A program made the translations under genes and the position numbers. DNA of 64,000 nt, taken from assembly GCA_024684085.1 (NCBI GenBank), contig JAIKXM010000006.1:1-64000 (forward strand), written 5' to 3'. Shown here one piece after another: positions 1 to 8,400 of the stretch. Source of the DNA: Lachnospiraceae bacterium. GTDB lineage: Bacteria; Bacillota; Clostridia; Lachnospirales; Lachnospiraceae. The first letter of the stretch is position 1, and each line of letters opens with the position of its first letter. Under the pieces are notes generated by a model. The model was given only the letters and a program-made list of their open reading frames with translations. It had not been told where the DNA came from and ran no database searches.

Positions 1-126
1 TCATCGTTGCTAAGTATAAAAGATGCATATCCTAAATTTCTTATTGCACGAACAAAACATGAAGAAACACAATATGAAGGGATAAGAATAATGGATATAG
101 CAAGATGGCTTAACGATTCGCAATAA
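1..126 (+). CDS. ATPase, AAA_14/DUF4143 type, C-terminal end only
   Basis: The window opens inside this gene; only the last 41 codons are present, ending in TAA at 124-126. The residues ([31 protein letters not shown]) match the usual last strand and helix of the DUF4143 domain that follows an AAA_14 P-loop ATPase in a large family of orphan ATPases common in gut Firmicutes, where a PD-(D/E)XK-like fold is expected. No ATPase motif can be seen because the N-terminus lies outside the window. Function in the cell is not established for this family. The following reading frame (127-312) continues in the same phase directly after the stop. Family assignment is from the C-terminal signature alone. 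Confidence 0.6.
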   Translation, partial: SSLLSIKDAYPKFLIARTKHEETQYEGIRIMDIARWLNDSQ

Positions 127-312
127 TACAATAATATTAAAGATCCGAATGCCAAAGATAAAGATGCTCTTGCTTTGATTAATTATATTGCGGATGAGGA
201 CAAGGTGGATAAGATCCTTGAGAATCAGCAGGTGATCAGGACACCGGTTGTCAGAAACGGAAAACAGTCGACACTTGGCTATCAGCCGGATGTGTGGAAG
301 AAATGGGAATAG
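127..312 (+). pseudogene. ArsC/Spx-like protein, C-terminal remnant
   Basis: After the TAA at 124-126 the same frame stays open to TAG at 310-312 and encodes the C-terminal part of an ArsC-family (thioredoxin-fold, Spx/arsenate reductase-like) protein: DPNAKDKDALALINYI, then an RTPVVRNG segment, a GYQPDVW motif and a final KKWE. These are the helix and the cis-Pro strand that end this family. There is no start codon or ribosome binding site, and the N-terminal half with the CXXC-like redox site is absent, so about half the gene is missing. The simplest reading is that the upstream ATPase gene replaced or was inserted over the 5' part of an ArsC-like gene. It is unlikely to be translated. Confidence 0.7.
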
Positions 313-329
313 GAAGATTGGTGGCATAG

Positions 330-803
330 ATGAAGTCGTTTGATGAATTGAAGGAAGTTGTCAGAAGGTTGCGGGAGCCGGATGGCTGTCCGTGGGATAA
401 AGAGCAGACGCATTCCAGTCTTAAACCGGGATGCATAGAGGAAGCAGCGGAGGTTATCTGTGGAATCAATATTTATGAAAAAACAGGTAACTCTGAGAAT
501 CTGAAGGAAGAGTTAGGTGATCTCCTTCTTCAGGTGGTCATGCAGGCACAGATCGCTGAAGAAGAAGGTATATTTACAATGGATGATGTTGCCAAAGGGA
601 TCACAGAGAAGCTGATACGCAGGCATCCGCATGTGTTTGGCGATGTTAAGGTGGCGGACTCAAAAGAAGTTCTGATGAATTGGGAAGAGATTAAAGCCAA
701 AGAAAAAGAGGGCAAAGAAGATCCTAATCTATATCTTGCGGAAGCGTTTGATGAGTCAGTGAGTCTTATCGATGCGGCAAGGAAGCGGAAGGGATTTAGT
801 TGA
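330..803 (+). CDS. mazG: MazG-family nucleotide pyrophosphohydrolase, single domain
   Basis: This 157-aa protein belongs to the all-alpha NTP pyrophosphohydrolases, which hydrolyse (d)NTPs to the monophosphate and pyrophosphate and clean non-canonical nucleotides from the cytosolic pool. Seen directly: the GCPWDKEQTHSSL segment near residues 19-31, the metal-binding EEAAEV (about 37-42) and the second EELGDLLLQVV helix (about 60-70), followed by RRHPHVF, all in MazG order. Canonical MazG has two such domains in about 260 aa; this copy ends after the first, with a short tail. It starts at ATG 330, 17 nt after the ArsC relic, with only a weak GGAAGATTGG upstream. It stands alone and is followed by the XRE gene after a 100-nt gap. 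Confidence 0.88.
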   Translation: MKSFDELKEVVRRLREPDGCPWDKEQTHSSLKPGCIEEAAEVICGINIYEKTGNSENLKEELGDLLLQVVMQAQIAEEEGIFTMDDVAKGITEKLIRRHPHVFGDVKVADSKEVLMNWEEIKAKEKEGKEDPNLYLAEAFDESVSLIDAARKRKGFS

Positions 804-903
804 TATTCTTTCCAGTTTTTTACCTGACTCTACGTTTCGTAGGTGGTTCTATCGATCGGCCTGATATATCATATGGGTATGATGCTAAGAGGAGGAGACG
901 TGT

Positions 904-1575
904 ATGAATCAGTATGTTACGGGGAGTGTTATCAGGCAGCTGCGAGAGAAGAATAAGATCACACAGAATGAGCTGGCGGGTATTTTGGGAGTTAGTGATA
1001 AGGCTGTCTCAAAATGGGAACGGGGACGAGGACTTCCGGATATTACTCTGCTTGAGCCGATAGCAAAGGCTTTTCATGTATCCGTTACTGAATTGTTATC
1101 AGGGACTACGGTCATGAATGCTAATGTTTCGGCCAATATGCTTAAGTCAATGTTCTACGTTTGTCCTGTTTGCGGTAACGTGATCCATAGTACGGGTGAA
1201 GCGGTCATTCAATGCCACGGGATTCAACTTCTTCCTGCGGAGGCGGAAATAAGTGATGAGGATCACATGGTCTTTGTTGAGCGGGTGGAGGATGAGTATT
1301 ACGCTCGAGTTGATCATGATATGAGTAAGACGCATCATATCTCTTTCATAGCGGCAGTTTCTTCGGACAGATGTCAGATAGTTAAGCTCTATCCTGAAGG
1401 AAATGCCGAGGCAAGATTCCCTATAAATGGCGTGCGAAAAATAATCTTTTACTGTAACAGGGATGGACTTTTCGAACATGAGATCATAAGAGGTATTGAC
1501 GATAAAGTAAGCGGATACGATGATTCATTGGAGAGAATGGAATTAGAACAAACGGCGGATATGCTTTTCGGATAA
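904..1575 (+). CDS. XRE-family regulator fused to a superoxide-reductase-like domain
   Basis: Residues 1-66 form a Cro/C1-type helix-turn-helix (IRQLREKNKITQNELA, then SDKAVSKWERGRGLPD) that should bind DNA. Residues 84-190 resemble desulfoferrodoxin/superoxide reductase: a CPVCGN desulforedoxin-like site (C87, C90, then CH at 104-105), H121 in EDHMVFVE, HDM at 138-140, THH at 143-145 and YCNRDGLF at 182-190. In superoxide reductase the iron is held by four His and one Cys; here the last His of the YCNxHG motif is replaced by Asp187 and one desulforedoxin Cys by His. An iron-based redox or oxygen sensor is inferred. GGAGGAG precedes ATG 904; a clear terminator follows the stop. Confidence 0.8.
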   Translation: MNQYVTGSVIRQLREKNKITQNELAGILGVSDKAVSKWERGRGLPDITLLEPIAKAFHVSVTELLSGTTVMNANVSANMLKSMFYVCPVCGNVIHSTGEAVIQCHGIQLLPAEAEISDEDHMVFVERVEDEYYARVDHDMSKTHHISFIAAVSSDRCQIVKLYPEGNAEARFPINGVRKIIFYCNRDGLFEHEIIRGIDDKVSGYDDSLERMELEQTADMLFG

Positions 1576-1619
1576 TTTACAAATAATAAAAGGGTGGTAA
1601 TTACCATAATAAAACTAAA

Positions 1620-1654
1620 AACTTGTTTGTACAGACTGCACAAACAAGTTTTTT
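1620..1654 (+). terminator. Rho-independent terminator after the XRE gene
   Basis: Perfect 11-bp stem AACTTGTTTGT / ACAAACAAGTT (1620-1630 with 1640-1650), 9-nt loop, followed by a six-T run. It lies 45 nt after the XRE stop codon. Confidence 0.85.
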
Positions 1655-1683
1655 GAGCATGACGACATGCCTGTCATACTCAA

Positions 1684-1713
1684 AAACAGCCCGGGGATCG
1701 TCCCGAGCTGTTT
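1684..1713 (-). terminator. Terminator of the scrA-scrB-ptsH-ptsI operon
   Basis: On the minus strand an AAACAGCTCGGGA arm pairs with TCCCCGGGCTGTTT (one or two G-U pairs), followed by TTTTTG. It lies about 130 nt beyond the ptsI stop, with the 39-bp repeats in between, and is placed to end that operon. Confidence 0.7.
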
Positions 1714-1726
1714 AACCATATTAGGT

Positions 1727-1836
1727 ATTACCAACTTCACTTCGCCCGAAGTTATTGTACCTCACATTACCAACTTCATTTCGCCCGAAGTTATTGTCTT
1801 TCACATTACCAACTTCATTTCAACCGAAGCCTATAC
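1727..1836. repeat. 39-bp tandem repeat, 2.8 copies
   Basis: Three units start at 1727, 1766 and 1805. Each begins ATTACCAACTTCA and contains the inverted repeat AACTTC..GAAGTT around TTCGCCC, so each unit can form a short hairpin. Units 1 and 2 differ at few positions; unit 3 diverges toward its end and touches the ptsI 3' end. The tract would be transcribed as the 3' tail of the sucrose/PTS operon. Confidence 0.9.
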
Positions 1837-1841
1837 ATGTT

Positions 1842-3455
1842 TTATTCCGCATTAATAACCGCATCCCTTACCGGTAATATAAAAGAAGGAGAGACTGACA
1901 GTTCATCCACACCGAAATCAAGGAATGTCTTTGTTAACGAAGTATCGGCGGCAAGCTCACCGCAGATGCCGACCCAGGCTCCGCCCTTATGACCGTTTTC
2001 GATCGTCATTCGGATCAGTTCAAGAACGGCGGGATGGTGAGAATCGTTGATGTTCTCCAGTTTTGCATTTTGCCTGTCGATTGCCAGCGTATACTGTGTC
2101 AGGTCATTGGTTCCGATACTGAAGAAATCAACCTCTTTTGCAAGAGTTTCACTGATTACTGCGGCAGCAGGTGTCTCGATCATTATGCCGATCTCAACAT
2201 CATCTTTATAAGGAATGCCCTCAGCCTTAAGTTCTTCCTTCACTTCTTCGATATACTTCTTACATTGCAGGACTTCATCAAGCGAGATGATCATGGGGAA
2301 CATGATCGCCAGATTTCCATATGCGGAAGCTCTGAAGATCGCCCTGAGCTGTGTCCGGAAGATCTCGGGTCTGTCGAGACAGATACGGATCGCGCGGTAG
2401 CCCATTGCCGGATTGTCTTCATGTCCTAAGTCAAAGTAGTCGACCTGTTTATCGGCACCAAGATCAAGCGTACGGATAACCACCTGCTTATCGCCCATAT
2501 TCTGAGCCACGGTTTTATATGCCTCAAACTGCGTATCTTCTGAAGGGAAGTCTTCGCTCTCAAGATAGAGAAATTCGCTTCTGAAGAGTCCAACACCTTC
2601 GGCATCATTATCAAGTGCGGCGCCCGTATCCTTGACACCTCCGATATTGGCGTAGAGGCGGATCTTCTTACCGCTCTTGCTGATCGTTGGCTTGCCCTTC
2701 AACTGCTGAAGGAGGTTGCGACGCTCTTCGTCCTTCTGTTTTACGGCAAGCATTTCCTTCATAAGCTCGTCATCAGGTTCGATCGTAACTGTACCTGTGT
2801 AGCCGTCCACGATAGCCTGTTTACCGTTCCATGCGGGATCGATATCAATCCCGATGACAGCGGGCAGATTCATCATGCGGGCAAGAATCGCCGTATGCGA
2901 ATTGGCCGAACCGAGATGAGTCACAAATGCCAGCAGCTTCGATTTGTCGAACTGCACTGTTTCCGACGGAGCCAGATCCTCGGCAACCAGGATCACAGGT
3001 TCGGTAAGATCTGATATCTCCGAAGCCCCGCTTAAGATCCTTACGACCCTCTCCGAGATGTCTTTAACGTCAGCGGAACGCGCCTTGAAGTAATCGTCCT
3101 CCATATTGGCGAACATCTCCGCAAAATTCTCTCCTGTGGTAGCAACGGCATATTCGGCGCATAATTTCTCATTGTTGATGATATCCTTGATCGAGTCGAG
3201 GTAATCATCATCATCCAGCATCATCTGATGTACTTCAAAAATAGCGGCGTTTTCCTCTCCGACATCTTCCAGTGCTTTCTCGTAGAGTCGTCCCAACTGT
3301 TCCTGAGCCTTGGCTTTTGCTTCTTCAAAGCGTGCAAGCTCGGCTGCCGTATCGCTGATGGATGTGCGATTTACCTGCTGATCGCCTTTGTCGTAGAAAA
3401 AGATGCGACCGATAGCTACGCCCTTGCCGATCCCTTTCCCTTTTACCTGTAGCAT
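1842..3455 (-). CDS. ptsI: Phosphoenolpyruvate-protein phosphotransferase (PTS enzyme I)
   Basis: Enzyme I takes phosphate from phosphoenolpyruvate and passes it to HPr, the first step of all PTS sugar uptake. The protein (about 537 aa, normal is 540-575) shows the phospho-His loop GSANSHTAILARMMNLPAV (about residues 180-200, His in SHTAI), the PEP-binding FRSEFLYL and the C-terminal GIMIETPAAA and GTNDLTQYTLA motifs. Start: GGGAGG lies 5-6 nt before ATG 3455, so this ATG is preferred over the GTG two codons upstream, which overlaps the binding site. It is the last gene of scrA-scrB-ptsH-ptsI, 15 nt after ptsH. No other enzyme I gene is in the window, so the second PTS operon at 20-24 kb probably relies on this one. 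Confidence 0.96.
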   Translation of the reverse strand: MLQVKGKGIGKGVAIGRIFFYDKGDQQVNRTSISDTAAELARFEEAKAKAQEQLGRLYEKALEDVGEENAAIFEVHQMMLDDDDYLDSIKDIINNEKLCAEYAVATTGENFAEMFANMEDDYFKARSADVKDISERVVRILSGASEISDLTEPVILVAEDLAPSETVQFDKSKLLAFVTHLGSANSHTAILARMMNLPAVIGIDIDPAWNGKQAIVDGYTGTVTIEPDDELMKEMLAVKQKDEERRNLLQQLKGKPTISKSGKKIRLYANIGGVKDTGAALDNDAEGVGLFRSEFLYLESEDFPSEDTQFEAYKTVAQNMGDKQVVIRTLDLGADKQVDYFDLGHEDNPAMGYRAIRICLDRPEIFRTQLRAIFRASAYGNLAIMFPMIISLDEVLQCKKYIEEVKEELKAEGIPYKDDVEIGIMIETPAAAVISETLAKEVDFFSIGTNDLTQYTLAIDRQNAKLENINDSHHPAVLELIRMTIENGHKGGAWVGICGELAADTSLTKTFLDFGVDELSVSPSFILPVRDAVINAE

Positions 3456-3470
3456 AAGCACCTCCCGTAA

Positions 3471-3728
3471 TTAAAAGTTCGCCTTGAAAAATTCCTCGAC
3501 TTTAACAACATCGGCATCTTCATCCGCGCCTTCAACTTTTACAGTCACTTCGGTTCCTTTCTTGGCTCCGAGTGCCATGACCATCATCAGCTTGGTTGCT
3601 TCGGCAGACTTGCCGTTAGCTTCGATCGTTACCTTGGAGGTAAGAGCTTTAACTGCCTGAACAAGCTGTCCTGCGGGTCTTGCGTGTATGCCAACTTCAT
3701 CGGTTATAACATAATTAAAAGATTTCAT
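3471..3728 (-). CDS. ptsH: Phosphocarrier protein HPr
   Basis: HPr carries phosphate from enzyme I to the sugar-specific EIIA domains. The 85-aa protein has the active-site EVGIHARPAGQLV with His15. At the place of regulatory Ser46 of Bacillus HPr (LKSIMGVMSLG) this protein has Lys46 (ATKLMMVMALG), so HPr kinase/phosphatase could not modify it there; CcpA-type control through P-Ser-HPr is therefore not expected from this copy. It lies 36 nt after scrB and 15 nt before ptsI, an unusual position since ptsHI normally forms its own operon. A second HPr is encoded at 21846-22103. Confidence 0.95.
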   Translation of the reverse strand: MKSFNYVITDEVGIHARPAGQLVQAVKALTSKVTIEANGKSAEATKLMMVMALGAKKGTEVTVKVEGADEDADVVKVEEFFKANF

Positions 3729-3764
3729 AATTTACCTCTTTCTGCCGCTTTCCGGCGGTGTATT

Positions 3765-5255
3765 TTACTGATTCATTTCGTTCATTTCGTAGACTATAGT
3801 TCCTTTGTGTGCGACAGTCAGCCTATACGGCTCCCATGCATTTTCTTCCCCGGCATAGAAGCGGGAGGTCATGACTTCTTCTCCTTCGTTGATATAGAGT
3901 TCAAGGAGTGAGGTGTCAAGCAGAAGCCTTAAAGAGTTAAGTGACCTGAGTTTGATACGGCGCTCGATTCGTCCCTCACCCGCAGACTCTGACAGTATAA
4001 GCCGAAGTATCTGATGATCCTCGTATCTGTCGAGACGGATATCGAACAGCTTGCCCGATGTGTCACTTAACGAAAGAATATCACCGGATGCTGTTATATC
4101 TTCCATGATCACATCTGCGCTTCGTGATGCTAATTCTACGACTTCTTTATCTTCCTGAGTCTCGTATTTTTGCCCCCTGAGGGTTTCCAGTTCGGAAACA
4201 GGCCATTGGGTGACAACTCCGTCATTTACATTGATCTCTCTCGGAACTGTAAGTGCATGCTGCCAAAGGTGAGCGATCGTGTGCTCATTCCCATAGTCCG
4301 CATCCGGCATTCCGGCCCAGCCTATAAGGAGGCGTCTGCCCTTACTGTCTTCAAAGGTCTGCGGGGCATAGAAGTCAAAGCCCATATCCCATTCTCTGAA
4401 GTTGTCCGCAGGATCATCGATATAACGATATCCCGCAGTTTCATCCGTTATGTCGTAATCGTCCGGCATTATGAAGTATCCCGACTGATAGATATTCTGC
4501 CATCTGTATTCTTCGTCGGTTAGTCCCTGCGGTGAGCAGGAGAATATCCCGGTTCCGCTCACTTCGAAATAATCCGGACATTCCCACATATAACCGAATG
4601 GCTCTTTAGTCGAGATATTTCCGATGACCCTCCATGTGTCAGGCGTATCCCCCGCCATTATGATCACAGCACCCTTGTCACCGTTGTAGGCCTCTGGCTT
4701 CTGTACTACATGACTGCCGCTTCCATTCAGCCTTCCGCCCTGCACCATATAGTACCTGCCGTTTTGCTTCCAGACCTTTGGGTCTCTTACATGACAGGTA
4801 TACTCCTTCGGGTAATCCTCATTCCCCATGAGCTTCAACTTCGGCGAGAAGTTCTCGCCGTCGTCACTGCTCACAAGGATCGTATTGGCTTCCCTGCCTG
4901 AATAGGTGTAATCATGCTCACCCGCCTGTTTAACGTTGCCCGTATAATACAGCAACATCTTATCGCCGTCCGTAAGCGCCGAACCCGAATACACACCATT
5001 TTTATCAAATGCCTCATCCGGCGCAAGCGGAGAGCCTGCGAAGTGCAGGTGCATCAGATCCTCACCCATGTAATGTCCCCAGTATTTTGCTCCTCCTCTT
5101 GGGTTATCCGGTGAATATTGGAAAAAAACATGGAACTTGCCTTTGAACTCGCAGAGTCCGTTGGGATCGTTCATCCAACCTGTCGGGGGCATAAGATGGA
5201 ACTTAAGGCGATACGGATCTTTCTTCGTATTCATATTTTCATCCGCCATAGGCAT
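3765..5255 (-). CDS. scrB: Sucrose-6-phosphate hydrolase (GH32 beta-fructofuranosidase)
   Basis: Cleaves sucrose 6-phosphate, delivered by the sucrose PTS, into glucose 6-phosphate and fructose in the cytosol. All three GH32 catalytic blocks are visible: WMNDPNG (nucleophile Asp about 30), RDP (about 157-159, transition-state stabiliser) and WECPDYF (acid/base Glu about 225), followed by the C-terminal beta-sandwich. Length 496 aa is normal, and there is no signal peptide, which agrees with an intracellular phospho-sugar substrate. The start ATG overlaps the scrA stop as TAATG, suggesting translational coupling; a second ATG two codons downstream is also possible. Fructose released here is the substrate of ScrK encoded divergently. 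Confidence 0.95.
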   Translation of the reverse strand: MPMADENMNTKKDPYRLKFHLMPPTGWMNDPNGLCEFKGKFHVFFQYSPDNPRGGAKYWGHYMGEDLMHLHFAGSPLAPDEAFDKNGVYSGSALTDGDKMLLYYTGNVKQAGEHDYTYSGREANTILVSSDDGENFSPKLKLMGNEDYPKEYTCHVRDPKVWKQNGRYYMVQGGRLNGSGSHVVQKPEAYNGDKGAVIIMAGDTPDTWRVIGNISTKEPFGYMWECPDYFEVSGTGIFSCSPQGLTDEEYRWQNIYQSGYFIMPDDYDITDETAGYRYIDDPADNFREWDMGFDFYAPQTFEDSKGRRLLIGWAGMPDADYGNEHTIAHLWQHALTVPREINVNDGVVTQWPVSELETLRGQKYETQEDKEVVELASRSADVIMEDITASGDILSLSDTSGKLFDIRLDRYEDHQILRLILSESAGEGRIERRIKLRSLNSLRLLLDTSLLELYINEGEEVMTSRFYAGEENAWEPYRLTVAHKGTIVYEMNEMNQ

Positions 5256-7144
5256 TACCTGATTACTCTGAGTATATTATCGAGTGCTCCGGTATCGCCT
5301 GATGCAAGTGCTTCAATATCTGCATAGTCATCGGTATTGGTAACGATGATAGGAGTCACTGTCTTGTAGCCTGCTTCTTCGATCACTCTTGTATCGAAAT
5401 CGATAAGACGTTGTCCTTTACTTACATGCTCGCCTTCTGCTACGAATGCTTTGTAACCCTTGCCGTCGAGCTGAACGGTATCGATTCCTATATGAATAAG
5501 GAGTTCAACTCCGTCTTCCGTTGTAAGACCGATCGCATGATTGGTCGGGAAGAGGGTTGTAACGTCAGCATCGCAAGGTGCGTAGACTGTGCCCTCTGAA
5601 GGCTCGATCGCGATTCCTTTTCCAAGGATCTCTCCGGCGAAGGTCTCGTCGGGAACCTCAGTAAGGGGAATGGCTGTACCGTTCAGTGGACTTGTTATTA
5701 TCATCTCTGAAGCTGATGCAGACTCAGTCGCCTCATTTTTTTCAGAAGTATCGGGAACATCAGACTTAACTGCAACTGCCTCGGGGTCTTTGAATATGGC
5801 CATCGTGATAGCGAAAGCAACAACCGTGGCCGTGATCATAACAAGGGCGTACTGTATTGCGAAATCGGTCGTGATCAGGAAACCGAACAGTCCGGTGATA
5901 CCATAAGCGGAAGCGCCGATCTGGAAGAGTCCTGCCACAAGACCTCCGGCTGCACCACCGATACATCCTGCTATGAAAGGTCTGCCGTATCTGACGTTAA
6001 CACCGAAGATCGCAGGCTCGGTGATGCCAAGGTATGCAGAAAGCGCTGCAGGAAGAGAGACTGACTTGGTCTTCTTATTCTTGGTCTTGAAAGCAACTGC
6101 GAGACAGGCTGCACCCTGAGCTACATTGGCTGCCGTTGCAATGGGCATCCATGTGTTGACACCGCTTTCTGATAAAAGACCGGCTTCTAAGGCATTATAC
6201 ATATGATGTACACCGGCAACTACCGTGGGTGCGTATACAGCACCGATGAGCATTCCGCCTATACCGAGAGGAACGGCGATGAGTGCTTTGGCACCGCTGA
6301 GAACCCAGTTCTCAAGAGTTGAGAATACGGGACCGATGATCGTGAGAGTAAGATAACCTGTTACAGCCACTGACACAAGCGGAGTGACGAAGAGGTCGAT
6401 TATCTCGGGTACTATTTTGTGGAGCTTTTTCTCAATAAATGACATGAACCAGACGGCTATGACGACGGGGATAACATGTCCCTGATAGCCGACCAAGTTG
6501 ATATCGTACAAACCGAACCACACGGGAGCCGTCGGTACGCTCTCCGCACCGGCAACACTCCAGGCGTTCATAAGGTCAGGGTGGATCATGATCATACCGA
6601 CAACCGCGCCAAGGAACATATTACCGCCGAAAGTCTTGGCTGCGCTGATGGCGATCAGTATAGGTAAGAATACAAATGCAGCATTGGAAAAAAGATGGAA
6701 GATTGTATATGCTGCTGAGTCAGATAATCCCGGGATCGCGTTACTGAGGCCTTCTAAGAGTCCCATTAAGAGGCCTGAGGCAACGATAGCGGGGATGATA
6801 GGAACAAAGATATCACCAAGCGTCTTGATCATACGCTTGGGAAGAGGCTGTTTGGCAGCCGCGGCTTGTTTGACATCTTCCTTGCTGCCGCCTGTGATAC
6901 CTGCAAGTGAGATAAATTCTTCAAACACCTTATTGACGATTCCCGTGCCGAAGATGATCTGCAACTGTCCGGCTGCTTCGAATACACCTTTTACACCGTC
7001 GACCTGTTCAAGGTTCTCTTTGCTGCACTTTGCGTTGTCTGCAATAACCAGACGCAGACGTGTCGCACAATGCGCTGCCGATACAATGTTGCTGCTTCCA
7101 CCGATATACTTCAGAACTTCTTCTGCAGATTTTCGATAGTCCAT
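5255..7144 (-). CDS. scrA: PTS sucrose transporter, EIIBCA fusion
   Basis: Membrane permease that imports and phosphorylates sucrose. Domains in order: EIIB (1-85, phospho-Cys26 in AAHCATRLR), EIIC (about 105-450, roughly ten hydrophobic segments, GITEPAIFGVNVR loop) and EIIA (about 480-629, phospho-His about 551 in LLIHIGIDTV). All three active-site residues are present, so it needs only HPr and EI, which lie in the same operon. Family membership is glucose/sucrose/beta-glucoside; sucrose is inferred from the coupled GH32 gene and the divergent fructokinase. An AAGGAGG site lies 8 nt before ATG 7144. It is the first gene of the operon. Confidence 0.92.
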   Translation of the reverse strand: MDYRKSAEEVLKYIGGSSNIVSAAHCATRLRLVIADNAKCSKENLEQVDGVKGVFEAAGQLQIIFGTGIVNKVFEEFISLAGITGGSKEDVKQAAAAKQPLPKRMIKTLGDIFVPIIPAIVASGLLMGLLEGLSNAIPGLSDSAAYTIFHLFSNAAFVFLPILIAISAAKTFGGNMFLGAVVGMIMIHPDLMNAWSVAGAESVPTAPVWFGLYDINLVGYQGHVIPVVIAVWFMSFIEKKLHKIVPEIIDLFVTPLVSVAVTGYLTLTIIGPVFSTLENWVLSGAKALIAVPLGIGGMLIGAVYAPTVVAGVHHMYNALEAGLLSESGVNTWMPIATAANVAQGAACLAVAFKTKNKKTKSVSLPAALSAYLGITEPAIFGVNVRYGRPFIAGCIGGAAGGLVAGLFQIGASAYGITGLFGFLITTDFAIQYALVMITATVVAFAITMAIFKDPEAVAVKSDVPDTSEKNEATESASASEMIITSPLNGTAIPLTEVPDETFAGEILGKGIAIEPSEGTVYAPCDADVTTLFPTNHAIGLTTEDGVELLIHIGIDTVQLDGKGYKAFVAEGEHVSKGQRLIDFDTRVIEEAGYKTVTPIIVTNTDDYADIEALASGDTGALDNILRVIR

Positions 7145-7439
7145 ATGACGCCCTCCTTTTTGTGTAAAACTATGCTACATAACACCAACCTTCCCTGTAA
7201 AAAATGAATAAATTATACAACATTAATATAACATTAGTTATCTGTCACGTAAAGAATTTTCAAGGTAATTGAGACAATACTTAGAAAATTTATGCAAATT
7301 GATGATACAGATGGTATAATTGTTTATTATAGCGCGTGAAGATATCCTTGAGTGGTGATGAAAGTTGTTATTCTGCTGATCGGATCGGTGCTAAGACTTA
7401 AAGGGGATATCTGTAAAAATAATAGATAGAGGAGAGTAT
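7145..7439. promoter_or_regulatory. Divergent promoter region of scrAB-ptsHI and scrK
   Basis: The 295-nt gap separates the minus-strand sucrose/PTS operon from plus-strand scrK. On the minus strand a TATAAT (7217 to 7212) lies about 70 nt before scrA, with only a weak -35. On the plus strand TGGTATAAT (TATAAT at 7315-7320) looks like an extended -10 element about 120 nt before scrK. No antiterminator target and no regulator gene are seen here, so the regulator of the locus is not identified. Confidence 0.5.
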
Positions 7440-8315
7440 ATGATGTACGGAGCTTTGGAGGCGGGTGGTACCAAGATGGTGTGCGCGGTAGGCAGTGAAG
7501 ACGGGAAGATATATGAGCAGGTGTCGATACCTACACTTACCCCGGATGAGACGATACCGAAAATACTGGATTTTTTCAAAGATAAGAATATTGCGGCACT
7601 CGGAGTTGCAAGCTTTGGACCTGTAGATCCTGATCCTGCATCGCCGACATTCGGCTATATAACGACAACGCCGAAGCCGGGCTGGGCGGATTATGATCTT
7701 GTAGGAACGCTTAAGTCCGAGTTGAATGTTCCGATCGGTTTTGATACTGATGTGAACGGTTCGCTTCTTGGCGAAGTGACCTACGGGGACTCGAAAGGCA
7801 TCAGCGATGCGGTGTACATCACGATTGGAACGGGAGTCGGTGGCGGAGTGATGACCAATGGCCGGCTTCTTCATGGGATGCTTCATCCGGAACTCGGGCA
7901 TATGCTCATGCGGCCGCATCATTCGGACACATACGCCGGCAGATGTCCTTTTCACAAGAACTGTCTTGAAGGCATGGCAGCAGGTCCTGCGATCGAGGAT
8001 CGCTGGGGCGCTAAGGGTACTGCACTTGCCGATCGGGATGAGGTCTGGGAACTTGAGGCGTATTACATCGGGCAGGCGATCGTGAATCTGATCCTGACGC
8101 TCTCGCCTAAGAAGATCATCTTAGGCGGCGGAGTTATGCATCAGGAGCAACTCTTCCCCCTTGTTCGCAAAGAAGTGGAGACTCAGTTAAACGGCTACCT
8201 GAAGACACCGCTCCTCGCGGATCTCGATTCTTACATAGTCCCTGCAAGTCTTAATGATGATCAGGGAATTATGGGATGTATCAAGCTGGCGGTTGATGCT
8301 TATAAGATGGGATAA
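7440..8315 (+). CDS. scrK: Fructokinase, ROK family
   Basis: Phosphorylates the fructose released by ScrB to fructose 6-phosphate using ATP. The 291-aa protein starts with the phosphate-binding LEAGGTKMVCAVG, has TIGTGVGGGV in the middle and the zinc-binding block of ROK kinases (GH at about 158, then CPFHKNCLEGMAAGPA), in the exact form seen in Bacillus-type fructokinases. GGAGAG precedes two adjacent ATG codons (7440, 7443); family alignment favours the second (MYGALEAGG). It is transcribed away from scrAB. Its last 50 nt are duplicated immediately downstream. Confidence 0.93.
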   Translation: MMYGALEAGGTKMVCAVGSEDGKIYEQVSIPTLTPDETIPKILDFFKDKNIAALGVASFGPVDPDPASPTFGYITTTPKPGWADYDLVGTLKSELNVPIGFDTDVNGSLLGEVTYGDSKGISDAVYITIGTGVGGGVMTNGRLLHGMLHPELGHMLMRPHHSDTYAGRCPFHKNCLEGMAAGPAIEDRWGAKGTALADRDEVWELEAYYIGQAIVNLILTLSPKKIILGGGVMHQEQLFPLVRKEVETQLNGYLKTPLLADLDSYIVPASLNDDQGIMGCIKLAVDAYKMG

Positions 8316-8379
8316 TATATTTGATGCAAATCAAGCTGGCAGTTGCTGTTTATAAGAAATAATATATTTCGCGCAAAGC
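8281..8379 (+). repeat. 50-bp tandem duplication of the scrK 3' end
   Basis: Bases 8281-8330 (last scrK codons plus stop and ATATATTT) recur with about ten differences at 8331-8379. The second unit has lost the stop context and is noncoding; it looks like an old local duplication. Confidence 0.8.
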
Positions 8380-8400
8380 TACACTGATATAGATGATCGG

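Noticed and set aside
1667..1855. A 62-codon plus-strand ORF with 13-residue repeats (ITNFxSPEVIVxH).
   Set aside because: It has no ribosome binding site, starts in the terminator region and only reads through the 39-bp DNA repeats, which are a multiple of three by chance.
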